NCBI RefSeq assembly: GCF_002979915.1
Contig: NZ_PCQA01000001.1
Location: 434,001 to 498,000 of the forward strand
Reading direction: 5' to 3'
Source of the DNA: Arthrobacter sp. MYb213
GTDB lineage: Bacteria > Actinomycetota > Actinomycetes > Actinomycetales > Micrococcaceae
Length of the DNA: 64,000 nucleotides
Shown here: positions 55,535 through 63,656 of the stretch, in pieces
Numbering within the stretch: position 1 is the first letter of the stretch
Layout of the letters: every line of letters starts with the position of its first letter
Program-made: the position numbers and the translations under genes
The notes under the pieces: generated by a model
What the model was told of the DNA's origin: nothing
The model's input: only the letters and a program-made list of their open reading frames with translations
Databases searched by the model: none

Positions 55535-56320
55535 ATGTCCACACACCCACTAGTTCGACTCGCCGAAGTCTACGAGCATCTGTATCTCGCGGCTCAGGAC
55601 AATGAACCGTCATACACCAGCCTGACCTACAAATGCCAACAAGCTTTAGGTCTACGAAATAACGAAACCATTTCGGTTGCAGCTGCTCGTAGTGCCCTAG
55701 AGGGCCAGTTAGTACTCGAAGCTTTTGTGACTGAACAGCCTATTGCTTCGAAATATTTGGATGCAGGCCATTTACTTGCAATCATGTGGGAAGCCACCCG
55801 TCTTCTGCGTACGGTCGAATCTCGACAAATTCTGGACGATGTAGAGATCAGCGACGCCAAACTACTGAGAATGGCGGCGTCAATGATGACCATGGGTGAG
55901 ACGCTAGCTCCTCCTGAGGCTCACCCCAATTTCGATTGGTTATTGGCGATACTTCAAGAAGTACAAACCGACCTGGATGAATCGTCTATTAGCGAGCAAA
56001 TGAAGTTGTCGATAAGGCGTCAGATTAATCAAACCGAGTTAATACTCGAACAAGATCCTGTGTCGCCAGAGTTGGTCATTCGTTACCTTGCCACATTGTC
56101 CGGTTTACTTAGCGCGGCTGCGCAATCAGAGCCCACGCCCTCGAAAGCTCGGCAGTTCATGAAGTGGTCTGTTCGTATCGCTGGCGGAATCATGATCGAT
56201 GCTTTAACTGGCGTTCCAGCCGTGTCGATCACCAATGCGATTCTGCTAGCCATTGATTCATCGGCTGGTACCGGCTTGGATGTTGAGCTTGAGGACCTAG
56301 GAGAAGCGTCCGGAGTATAG
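55535..56320 (+). CDS. Unknown 261-residue protein with hydrophobic C-terminus
   Basis: I do not recognise a family. GAGGAAG precedes the ATG. The first 200 residues are helical and mostly acidic (VYEHLYLAAQDNEPSY, EQMKLSIRRQINQTELILEQD). Residues about 213-245 (IAGGIMIDALTGVPAVSITNAILLA) are hydrophobic and could insert in a membrane. It has no neighbours on its strand. Likely island cargo; a toxin or effector is possible but unsupported. Confidence 0.65.
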   Translation: MSTHPLVRLAEVYEHLYLAAQDNEPSYTSLTYKCQQALGLRNNETISVAAARSALEGQLVLEAFVTEQPIASKYLDAGHLLAIMWEATRLLRTVESRQILDDVEISDAKLLRMAASMMTMGETLAPPEAHPNFDWLLAILQEVQTDLDESSISEQMKLSIRRQINQTELILEQDPVSPELVIRYLATLSGLLSAAAQSEPTPSKARQFMKWSVRIAGGIMIDALTGVPAVSITNAILLAIDSSAGTGLDVELEDLGEASGV

Positions 56321-56339
56321 CGGCATCGGATAATTCGGG

Positions 56340-56403
56340 CCGGCACCTACGGAGTCTTCCACGACAGGATGTCTCCTGGATATTCTTGCTGTGTAGGTGC
56401 CGG
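56340..56403. repeat. Inverted repeat CCGGCACCTAC / GTAGGTGCCGG
   Basis: 11-bp perfect arms at 56340-56350 and 56393-56403, 42 bases apart, just after the 261-residue gene. Possibly a terminator for convergent genes or a structured RNA. Confidence 0.45.
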
Positions 56404-56467
56404 TCATTAGTCTAAGTTGTGTTCAATGAATCACCCGGTAATCCGTGCGATCCCTATTTCGGTGCTC

Positions 56468-56692
56468 CTATCCGCGAGTTTCGAAAACTTTCCACCCGCC
56501 ACCTCTCGATAAAAGTGGCTTCATGCGCGGGTTGCGGATTACCGCGTTATCCCGGTTATCTATCAGGTCGTGGTACCGGCAGTGGCCGTGGTTCAGCATC
56601 ATTCGCCATTCGGCGTATCGGTTCGTGTTTATCCATTTCGACCGGTTCCTGAACTCGCTCGCACGCTGAAACTGGTACAGGAGCCTAGGCAT
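56468..56692 (-). CDS. Phage-type small protein, 74 residues
   Basis: Strong site GGGGAGGGGAG just before ATG at 56692. The protein is basic: NRSKWINTNRYAEWRMMLNHG, ending GGGWKVFETRG. It overlaps the end of the Cys-rich gene by eight bases in another frame. Together with the next four or five upstream genes it forms a packed minus-strand cluster of tiny genes typical of phage early regions. Function unknown. Confidence 0.6.
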   Translation of the reverse strand: MPRLLYQFQRASEFRNRSKWINTNRYAEWRMMLNHGHCRYHDLIDNRDNAVIRNPRMKPLLSRGGGWKVFETRG

Positions 56693-56807
56693 GCTCCCCT
56701 CCCCGGCGCAAGAAGTTGGATAGCTCGTCGCAAGCTGACTGACACTCGTCGCAGGTGTCGTAGTTGCCTGGTTCGCAGCCACATGTCCAACCCTTGATGT
56801 TCAGCAC
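56685..56807 (-). CDS. 40-residue Cys-rich peptide, phage-type
   Basis: GTG start immediately after the TAA of the gene upstream. Cysteines in GWTCGCEPGNYDTCDECQSAC (about 6-26) fit a small zinc-ribbon peptide of the kind encoded in actinophage early regions. Its stop overlaps the next gene. Confidence 0.5.
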   Translation of the reverse strand: MLNIKGWTCGCEPGNYDTCDECQSACDELSNFLRRGGEHA

Positions 56808-57020
56808 TTACGGGGTAAAAGCTTCGACCACAGCGGGGGCAGGGGTGAAGCGTGCACGCAACCCTGGCAGTGCCGCCACGATGCAGTCACGTGATGCGCG
56901 GTAGTTTCGGACTGCCTCAGAGTCACTTCTCGCGCCCATCTTCACTCCGGCGATCACGGCAGCTTTGAGCGTTGGAGATCCTTGGACGATTTGCTCAGGG
57001 GTTAGTGGGTTGTCACTCAC
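56808..57020 (-). CDS. Phage-type small protein, 70 residues
   Basis: Begins MSDNPLTPEQIVQGSPTLKA, ends in a Pro/Ala stretch. ATG overlaps the preceding gene by eight bases. No family known to me; position and size fit a phage early gene. Confidence 0.55.
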   Translation of the reverse strand: MSDNPLTPEQIVQGSPTLKAAVIAGVKMGARSDSEAVRNYRASRDCIVAALPGLRARFTPAPAVVEAFTP

Positions 57021-57261
57021 TGGGATTCACTTCCTCGTATTTCCAGAGCACCGCGTCGGGGTATTCGTTTATTAGTTCAACTGGCGCGCATGGCTTCGGC
57101 GTGATCTGGTACTTGTCGAAGTCGTGATAACTGTCTTCGAGCCCGGAGGCGTTGACCCAATTGATAAGCCAGCAGTCATGACCCGCGGTGAGTTTGTGCT
57201 CCCCGGCGTGGTCTCGGCAGCCCTTTGCGCTCCACTCTTCGGGCTCGCAGCTTGGTCTCAT
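57013..57261 (-). CDS. Phage-type small protein, 82 residues
   Basis: Starts ATG inside the previous gene's stop (ATGA overlap). It contains CRDHAGEHKLTAGHDCW and a C-terminal acidic part LINEYPDAVLWKYEEV. Cys/His residues might bind a metal. Function unknown. Confidence 0.55.
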   Translation of the reverse strand: MRPSCEPEEWSAKGCRDHAGEHKLTAGHDCWLINWVNASGLEDSYHDFDKYQITPKPCAPVELINEYPDAVLWKYEEVNPSE

Positions 57262-57551
57262 GCGACACTTGGCATCTGTCGGAGCGGTGCACTCAACACT
57301 GAGCCCATCGACGCTGATCTTGTGCTCACTCGTTCCCCTGGCCCCATTCCTAATCTCTTGTAGATGGTTTCCATGTCGTAGTCAGTGTTGGAGTTCGCGG
57401 TGAGAGTTGCCAACGCGATTAGGTTCGCTGACCTCTGCTCGTATGCGAGTGCGAGGGTGGCTTGGGCGATCGTCCAGTCTCCGTCGTTCTCACCCTCGTG
57501 TGGGCTGACGTGTGACGCGGTACCGCACGGGTTGCCGGGTAGGTTGCTCAT
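57258..57551 (-). CDS. Phage-type small protein, 97 residues
   Basis: ATG overlaps the end of the frameshifted gene upstream (AATGAG). It has DWTIAQATLALAYEQRSANLIAL and LTANSNTDYDMETIYKRLG, a small helical protein. No recognised family. Confidence 0.55.
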   Translation of the reverse strand: MSNLPGNPCGTASHVSPHEGENDGDWTIAQATLALAYEQRSANLIALATLTANSNTDYDMETIYKRLGMGPGERVSTRSASMGSVLSAPLRQMPSVA

Positions 57552-57816
57552 TTGGTTTCCTCGAAATCGATTGGTTTGGACTTCTCCACGGTGACTTCAA
57601 TGACCCAACCTGCAGCGATTTCTTCGACAATCTGCAAAAGGGGCGACTCCCCGAAAGGTCAACCTTGCCGGAGTACCAGTGCTTGCGGTTGCCTACGAGG
57701 ACTTCGGCGAGGTCGTCAGGTACATCGGCTGTGCCGGTGAGGTTGATTTGTTCGGCGAGGTCGTGGACAGCGGTGCCTCGTTTGGCTGCGGCGTCGCTGG
57801 GTTCAAGCTTGGCCAC
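57548..57816 (-). pseudogene. Phage-type gene with one-base deletion in a G tract
   Basis: GTG at 57816 gives MAKLEPSDAAAKRGTAVHDLAEQ, reading on to GKVDLSG. If one G is added to the run at 57649-57652, the frame continues ESPLLQIVEEIAAGWVIEVTVE to a TGA overlapping the next ATG, a natural fit. The observed frame instead gives odd sequence to 57490. Either a real mutation or a homopolymer sequencing error. RGTAVHDLAE is faintly like the start of RecB-type nuclease domains. Confidence 0.55.
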
Positions 57817-58027
57817 CAGAACGCTACAACATGAAACCCAAGGGTACGGAGTTGATCATTGCCCGTCTGCACGTTTAGAGGCATTGAAGTCCGGCATGTA
57901 GAAGACCCAAGTTTTCGGTCTTGACGCTGTCAACCAGAAACGCAACAACGGGCAACACACGTCAACAGTTTCCACAAGGAATCAACAATTAAATAGAGTC
58001 GTAACCGGCATGACTAGGCGAAACAGT

Positions 58028-58129
58028 GGTTCAAATCCCCTTTCTCGCACAGGTAGAACCCCGGTTGACTTCGGTCAACCGGGGTTTTTCTTTTTACCCA
58101 CATTGACCGGAACGCCAAATCTGCTGACA
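58028..58129 (+). repeat. Right copy of the island's flanking direct repeat (putative att)
   Basis: Begins GGTTCAAATCCCC, a tRNA-Leu T-arm and 3' end fragment, then the terminator hairpin (58057-58086 region) and CATTGACCGGAACGCCAAAT. Only the last 25 or so tRNA bases are present, so this is a truncated copy of the gene end at 47140. Several substitutions and indels show that the duplication is old. Confidence 0.82.
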
Positions 58130-58736
58130 CGCTGCTACTAGCAAGGCATGAGCAACCGAGCCGGCCTCACCTTGCAGATATCACCAGGGCTCTCAGGCCA
58201 CTTCACTGCCGACCGTAGTTCCAATCTGAGTACTGGGACATAACCCATGAAGTGTAAAGGCCAGACCTACTGGGTTCCAGCAGATTCCTCCACCGTAGGA
58301 AATCGACGAGCGAAGCTCAGCAACGTTAATTCAAGTTCTGATTAGGTCGCTCACTCCCTTGAATAATGCTTCGAATCGTAGGCATATTCTCTCGCTGATC
58401 TGCCCGAAACACTGTGACCTTGGTCCCTGTAACCCACACAACACAGGTCAACAATCGGGGAGCTCTCCATAATTATCCATTGCATGTTTACAACCATGAA
58501 ACCAAAGTTGACTAGTATTGTCATCCAGATATTTAGGCTCCGCACCGGATCAAACTTAGCCATCCAATTCAATGGAAAACCATCCAACAACACGTATTTA
58601 CCGCTCGCGTGGACCCAATGACAGGACCTACACAGTTCCTGATTAGTAATCACTGCTACTCATCGGTAATGTTCTGCGAGTGCATCTCAGTCCAGATGCT
58701 GAACGAAGTCACTTATAACTTGAAAGAGGAATAGTC
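58130..58736. other. 607-base spacer right of the island
   Basis: No gene can be supported. A minus-strand frame at 58351-58653 lacks a ribosome site and family features. Short inverted repeats are present but none is strong. Confidence 0.45.
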
Positions 58737-58997
58737 ATGGGTTTCATTGGTTGGATTGTCTTGGGTCTTATTGCCGGTGCGATTGCAAAGGCAATCAAGC
58801 CAGGTAAGCAGGGTGGCGGCTGGATCGCTACGTTGGTACTTGGTGTTGTTGGCGCCATTGTTGGCGGCTGGATCGGCTCCGCGCTGTTTAGCGTTGACAT
58901 TAGCTCGTTCTGGTCGTTGTCGACATGGCTACTTGCAATCGGCGGTTCGTTGATTGTTCTCATTATCTGGGGATTCTTGACTCGCAAGAAGGCGTAA
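58737..58997 (+). CDS. GlsB/YeaQ/YmgE-family membrane protein
   Basis: 86 residues with three helices: GFIGWIVLGLIAGAIAKAI (2-20), GWIATLVLGVVGAIVGGWIGSAL and LLAIGGSLIVLIIWGF. The family is called stress-response or transglycosylase-associated. AGAGGA lies upstream of the ATG. A terminator follows directly, so it is transcribed alone. Confidence 0.92.
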   Translation: MGFIGWIVLGLIAGAIAKAIKPGKQGGGWIATLVLGVVGAIVGGWIGSALFSVDISSFWSLSTWLLAIGGSLIVLIIWGFLTRKKA

Positions 58998-59007
58998 TTA
59001 CGCATAA

Positions 59008-59044
59008 AGAAACGGCCTCGTTCCTATGGGAGCGAGGCCGTTTC
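59008..59044 (+). terminator. Terminator after the GlsB-type gene
   Basis: AGAAACGGCCTCG pairs with CGAGGCCGTTTCT around a short loop; U/A-rich flanks. Confidence 0.88.
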
Positions 59045-59268
59045 TATATCTTGGGTGGCTGGCCACAAAATGCAGCGGCCTGACGGATTCCAAGCAGGTG
59101 AAGATTCAGGTTTCCCAGCGTCAATAGCCGGGAAAATTAGCAACCTAACTGCTTCCGATCACAAGAAACCGTTTTGTAAGCGCACTAAGTCATCGCTGAG
59201 CTTGGTACGATCGGTGATGGTCATCAATTAGTAAAATGACGATTTCGTCCGCCAGCTTTGGAGCCTTC

Positions 59269-60462
59269 ATGCGTATCGCCATGCTCTCCCTACACACCTC
59301 GCCCATGGAACAACCAGGTTCCGGCGACGCCGGTGGCATGAACGTGTACATTCGAAACCTCTCCTTAGCCCTCGGGGCATTGGGCCATGAGGTACATATG
59401 TTCACTCGTACCGCCGATGAATCAACGTCGAGCGAAGTGAGCCCGACCGTATTCATGCATCAGGTACAGATACGTCCTGGGACAAAGCTGTCCAAAGAAG
59501 AACTACCCAAGATCATTGATGAAGCAGCATCGCTGATCGGTGAATATGCATCTGAATTACACTTTGACATCATCCACGGCCACTACTGGCTCTCCGGAAT
59601 GGTCGGTTTACAACTAGCCGAAGCATGGAACATTCCCCTAGTTGTTTCGCTTCATACCTCCGCTGCTGCCAAAGAGTTTGAGTCTGGCATCCCCGAACCC
59701 GAAGAGCGTAAGGATGCTGAGTGCCTTCTACTCGCCGGAGCAACTCGCATCATCGCTAATACTCCGGTTGAGGCCAGACAACTTTCCCGGTTCTACAGCG
59801 TAGATAAAGAAAAACTTGATGTGGTGCTGCCCGGAGTTGATCACAAGATTTTCCACCCCGACCAGAACAAGCTGCGCCGCCCACTGGGTGCCGATGATCT
59901 ACATCTGGTTTACGCTGGCAGGCTCCAACGACTCAAGGGTGCCCACGTCCTGATCGAGGCGATCGCAATCGCCCGCGCCGAGGACCCGTCACTGAAAATC
60001 ACCGCGTCATTATTCGGAGCAAATTCTGGCTCCGCAGATTATGATCTGCCAGCCCTTGCCGCGGAACTTTCGGTTAGCGACGTGCTGAGTTTTTTCGGTC
60101 CTTTGCAACCCCACGAACTTGCCGCAGTCTTCGCCAACGCCGACGTGGTGGCAGTACCCTCGCTATCAGAAACCTTTGGGTTGGTAGCTGCTGAGGCTCA
60201 GGCTTGTGGCACCCCGGTGCTCGCAAACCATGTGGGCGGATTGGCCTATGCGGTCAACGACGGTGAATCGGGCTGGCTGATGGAGGATTGTTCTCCTCAT
60301 CTGTGGGCACAACAGCTACTGACCCTCGCGCGCAATCCGGCCATGGTCACCCAAGCTGGACACGCTGCCCTCGAGCACAGTGGCGAATTCACTTGGGAAC
60401 GAGCAGCTGTAACTTCGTTAGCCAGCTACCGCATGGCGAGCACCCCGGCGCCGACACTATAG
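59269..60462 (+). CDS. mshA: D-inositol-3-phosphate glycosyltransferase of mycothiol synthesis
   Basis: First committed step of mycothiol synthesis: transfers GlcNAc from UDP-GlcNAc to inositol 3-phosphate. GT-B fold of family 4. Diagnostic N-terminus MLSLHTSPMEQPGSGDAGGM and, in the C-terminal domain, PSLSETFGLVAAEAQACGTPV with the E-x7-E type donor site. The ATG at 59269 has GGAG five bases upstream; the frame is open to 59236. Length 397 fits. ctaA follows 19 bases later on the same strand. Confidence 0.95.
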   Translation: MRIAMLSLHTSPMEQPGSGDAGGMNVYIRNLSLALGALGHEVHMFTRTADESTSSEVSPTVFMHQVQIRPGTKLSKEELPKIIDEAASLIGEYASELHFDIIHGHYWLSGMVGLQLAEAWNIPLVVSLHTSAAAKEFESGIPEPEERKDAECLLLAGATRIIANTPVEARQLSRFYSVDKEKLDVVLPGVDHKIFHPDQNKLRRPLGADDLHLVYAGRLQRLKGAHVLIEAIAIARAEDPSLKITASLFGANSGSADYDLPALAAELSVSDVLSFFGPLQPHELAAVFANADVVAVPSLSETFGLVAAEAQACGTPVLANHVGGLAYAVNDGESGWLMEDCSPHLWAQQLLTLARNPAMVTQAGHAALEHSGEFTWERAAVTSLASYRMASTPAPTL

Positions 60463-60481
60463 CAACAATCTTAGGGACCAC

Positions 60482-61426
60482 ATGCGCACCCCCTTTGCCT
60501 GGCTGGAACATCGTTTCCCACTAGAACGTCGCCCTCTACGTAGCGCATCACTCGCCGCGTTGATCGCAGCGATCCTGATCATTCTTGGCGGCGGTGTAGT
60601 CCGAGTGACTGGTTCGGGGCTCGGTTGCCCTGACTGGCCCACCTGCGTGGGTGGATCAATAGCGCCGACCGCTGAGATGGGACTGCATTCCGTTATCGAA
60701 TTCGTCAATCGACTACTGACCGTTGGATTATGCATCGTGGTGGGCTGGGTGATTATCGCCGCTCGCCTGCAACGCAAGCAGGCGCCGGAGGTGACCCGAT
60801 GGGCATGGATGCAGTTCTGGTTTGTAGTCCTCAACGCCGTCATTGGCGGAATCACCGTATGGGTCGATCTGAATCCTTACGTAGTGGCTGGACATTTTCT
60901 GGCGGCCACTTTGCTGCTCACCGCTGCAACGATTACCTGGCAGAAAACTCAAAACCTCGATAAGCCAGAGCTGCCGGCCAGTTCGCTGAAATCACGTACG
61001 CTAGCTCGTTGGCTACTTGCCCTCACCGCGGTACTGCTCATTCTGGGCACCACGGTGGCTGGAACCGGTCCGCACGCCGGAGATTCGGCTCAGGTGCCAC
61101 GGATGCCATTCTCATGGATCTGGGTGACGATTATTCACGGTGCCGCGGCGTTGGCTTCGCTAACCTTTGCGGGTTTGTTGTGGCGTAGTGCCAAGCTCGC
61201 CGGAGAGCAGATGCTTGCCCAGAAGGCGCTGTTATTTATTTTTGTTTTCTTGGGACAAGGAGCTTTGGGAATCATCCAGTCCCTGACTCATCTGCCCGAG
61301 TTGATGGTCGTTTTGCACCTTGTCGGTTCGGCGTTGGTCTGGATCGGTGCCGTACGCGTACTGTTGGCAGCCGAAGGAAACCATCGCGCTCCAACGCGAA
61401 GTCCCTCACTGGCCTTAAAGAAGTAG
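60482..61426 (+). CDS. ctaA: Heme A synthase
   Basis: Membrane oxygenase that converts heme O to heme A for the aa3 oxidase whose subunit III (ctaE) is also in this window. 314 residues with eight helices. RVTGSGLGCPDWPTC is the conserved first loop with paired cysteines; HSVIEFVNRLLT holds a heme ligand His, and IIHGAAALASLTF and LHLVGSALVWIGAV hold the others. AGGGA precedes the ATG. It ends at a convergent hairpin. Confidence 0.93.
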   Translation: MRTPFAWLEHRFPLERRPLRSASLAALIAAILIILGGGVVRVTGSGLGCPDWPTCVGGSIAPTAEMGLHSVIEFVNRLLTVGLCIVVGWVIIAARLQRKQAPEVTRWAWMQFWFVVLNAVIGGITVWVDLNPYVVAGHFLAATLLLTAATITWQKTQNLDKPELPASSLKSRTLARWLLALTAVLLILGTTVAGTGPHAGDSAQVPRMPFSWIWVTIIHGAAALASLTFAGLLWRSAKLAGEQMLAQKALLFIFVFLGQGALGIIQSLTHLPELMVVLHLVGSALVWIGAVRVLLAAEGNHRAPTRSPSLALKK

Positions 61427-61457
61427 CGGCCCGTAGATCAAAGCTACGGACCACTAC
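61423..61457. terminator. Bidirectional hairpin between ctaA and the MaoC-like gene
   Basis: GTAGCGG-C-CCGTAG pairs with CTACGG-A-CCACTAC around ATCAAAG with one wobble. It overlaps the ctaA stop. Confidence 0.7.
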
Positions 61458-61460
61458 ATT

Positions 61461-62318
61461 CTATTTTTCGCGAGTCAGGTCTAGTTCAAAGTGCGGTTTG
61501 AGCTTGCGCGGGTTCCACCCTTGCACTTTGTACCCGTTGCCGGTCGCTTCAAATCCCAGATCTACGGTGCCCGGTAGGAGCACCGGAGTTTTGAACTCAA
61601 TGCTCCACGCATAGTTCCCGGTAGCTGGTTCAATTCCTGCCAACGCGCGTGCCGCTAGATAAATACCGTGGGCAATGGCCCGAGGCATTCCTAGCGCCTT
61701 CGCACTGAGCGCGCTGAGGTGAATCGGGTTGTAGTCCCCGGCCACGGCAGCCCAATCTCGTCCGGCGCCTGCTCCCAGTTTCCATTGTGCGGTGCGCTGC
61801 GGCGCAGTAAACTCGCTGTGCTCCACGTTCGACGGCGTCTGGCCATCAATTTTGGCGCCTTTAGCCAGGAAGGTGCTGCGCAACAACATACGCGTTTGCC
61901 CGTCCACCACAATCTTTACCAGCAGATCGCAGCAGACCCCCTTGGGGTGTGCAACTAAGTTCTCGGCATTGACTTCCACGTCGAATAACTCGGTTTCCCC
62001 TAGCGGCTCGGTGACTTCCACCTGGTTGGTCAGGTGAATCATGCCCAGCAACGGCAGCGGAAAATCATCGCGTAGCATCAAGGACATCGCCAGCGGGAAA
62101 GCCAGCGAATGTACGTAGAGGCTAGGCAATTTACCGTTGGCCGGAGCCTTGACCGCACGGCGAAATTCGCCGAGCTTGTCCCGATCGGCTCTTGCCCCGT
62201 GGAAGACCAGCGTCACCTCGGGCAACACCGGGTTCTTACTCTTACGGTTCAGCGTTTTGACTGCGCGCGCATACACCGATCCCATCGACGGGATCGCGGA
62301 AACTACCTCGGCACCCAT
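61461..62318 (-). CDS. MaoC-like hot-dog hydratase/dehydratase
   Basis: 285 residues with an N-terminal degenerate hot-dog domain and a C-terminal MaoC domain: AGDYNPIHLSALSAKALGMPRAIAHGIYLAARAL at about 198-231, where Asp/His of DYNPIH form the catalytic pair. Such proteins hydrate enoyl-CoA or dehydrate hydroxyacyl-CoA/ACP. It directly follows the reductase gene and belongs to a thiolase-reductase-hydratase set, a likely fatty-acyl cycle. Specific substrate unknown. Confidence 0.87.
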   Translation of the reverse strand: MGAEVVSAIPSMGSVYARAVKTLNRKSKNPVLPEVTLVFHGARADRDKLGEFRRAVKAPANGKLPSLYVHSLAFPLAMSLMLRDDFPLPLLGMIHLTNQVEVTEPLGETELFDVEVNAENLVAHPKGVCCDLLVKIVVDGQTRMLLRSTFLAKGAKIDGQTPSNVEHSEFTAPQRTAQWKLGAGAGRDWAAVAGDYNPIHLSALSAKALGMPRAIAHGIYLAARALAGIEPATGNYAWSIEFKTPVLLPGTVDLGFEATGNGYKVQGWNPRKLKPHFELDLTREK

Positions 62319-63656
62319 TTAGGCGCCCACTAGCGACTGACCGCAGACGCGCAATGTCTGACCGTTAAGGCCAGCGGCTGCGCCGGAACCAAGGAATCCA
62401 ATCGCCTCGGCGACGTCTACCGGCAACCCACCCTGCATGAGCGAAGGCAGCACCAAGCGCGCCACGGTTCGGGTGCCCAGCGGGATCTTTGCGGTCATTT
62501 CGGTTTCGATAAAGCCCGGTGCCACGGCGGTGATCGAGCCACCGTTTTCAGCGAATAATGCGGCGCTGGCTCGTACCATGCCGATGACCCCACCCTTACT
62601 GGCGGCGTAATTTGTCTGGCCACGGTTACCGGCAATGCCTGAGGTGGAAGCCAGGCTAACTACGCGTAGCCCGGGTAGTTTTGCGGCCAAGAAGACCTCA
62701 TTCATGCGTAGCTGCGAGGCGATATTAACTGCGATCACCGAATCCCAGCGGGCGGCATCCATATTTGCCAGTAGCTTGTCCCGGGTGATCCCCGCATTGT
62801 GTACTACCAAATCCAGCGAGCCGTGACGGGTCAGCGCGTGATCCATGATTCGTTGGCCAGCATCCTTGGCGGTGACATCTAGCTGCAGCGTCGTGCCACC
62901 GACTTGGTTGGCCACCTTTGCCAGCGCGTCGCCGGCCTGTGGCATGTCAACTAAGACCACCTTGGCACCGTCCCGGGCCAAGGTGCGGGCAATCTCCGCG
63001 CCGATACCGCGGGCGGCGCCGGTAACTACGGCGACCTTACCGGCCAGTGGTTTCCGGAAGTCTTCGGGTAGCTCTCCAGCTTCGGTGCGGACGGTCAAAA
63101 ATTGACCATCCACGTAGGCGCTGCGTCCCGAGAAGAAGAAGCGTAGAGCTCCCAATGCGCTCGGGCTGACGATACTAGTGTCGCCGGCTAAGACGATGCC
63201 GTTGGCGGTGGCCCCGCCACGCATTTCGCGTCCTAAGGAACGCATCGCGCCATCAATTCCTTGGCGTACCGCGGCGAGGGCAGGCTCGTCATTTGCCAAC
63301 GCCGGCTTGGAGACGGAAACCACGCGGGCGCCGGGCACCAGTTTGCGTAGTGCAGCGCCGGTGGCAAGCATTAGGGCGGAGAGTTGTTCGGGATGACTCA
63401 GCTCGTCGAGGAGCAATACCAGCCCGCCGAGTTTGCTCTCCCCCGCGTCGTGGCGGCGCACATCCAAGCCCCACGAGACCATCGTGTCACTGAGTTCCTG
63501 AGCGCGGGCGGAGGTGCCTAAGACCAATACCGGACCGGGAAGTAGCGGAGTGTCCACCCCAAAGCGGCGCAGGCGCGGTGGGCGTGGAAGTCCCAGTAGC
63601 TTCGCAAGCTTTTTGGTCATCCCACTGTTTACTAGTTCTAGGTACTTATCAGCCAT
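62319..63656 (-). CDS. 3-oxoacyl-ACP/CoA reductase, FabG4-like two-domain SDR
   Basis: 445 residues. A non-catalytic N-terminal Rossmann-like domain (about 1-200) precedes a typical SDR domain: VAVVTGAARGIG (about 208-219), the HNAG loop, SLASTSGIAGNRGQTNYAASKGG with Ser, Tyr and Lys of the active site. This long architecture matches mycobacterial FabG4 (high-molecular-weight FabG), which uses NADH and acts on CoA substrates. It starts immediately after the thiolase stop. Confidence 0.9.
   Translation of the reverse strand: MADKYLELVNSGMTKKLAKLLGLPRPPRLRRFGVDTPLLPGPVLVLGTSARAQELSDTMVSWGLDVRRHDAGESKLGGLVLLLDELSHPEQLSALMLATGAALRKLVPGARVVSVSKPALANDEPALAAVRQGIDGAMRSLGREMRGGATANGIVLAGDTSIVSPSALGALRFFFSGRSAYVDGQFLTVRTEAGELPEDFRKPLAGKVAVVTGAARGIGAEIARTLARDGAKVVLVDMPQAGDALAKVANQVGGTTLQLDVTAKDAGQRIMDHALTRHGSLDLVVHNAGITRDKLLANMDAARWDSVIAVNIASQLRMNEVFLAAKLPGLRVVSLASTSGIAGNRGQTNYAASKGGVIGMVRASAALFAENGGSITAVAPGFIETEMTAKIPLGTRTVARLVLPSLMQGGLPVDVAEAIGFLGSGAAAGLNGQTLRVCGQSLVGA

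Noticed and set aside
47162-58027. Search for an integrase or excisionase on the island
   Set aside because: No frame shows a tyrosine or serine recombinase motif; only the IS3 DDE transposase remnant is present.
58351-58653. 100-codon minus frame right of the island
   Set aside because: No ribosome site, no family pattern; looks like chance in an AT-richer spacer.
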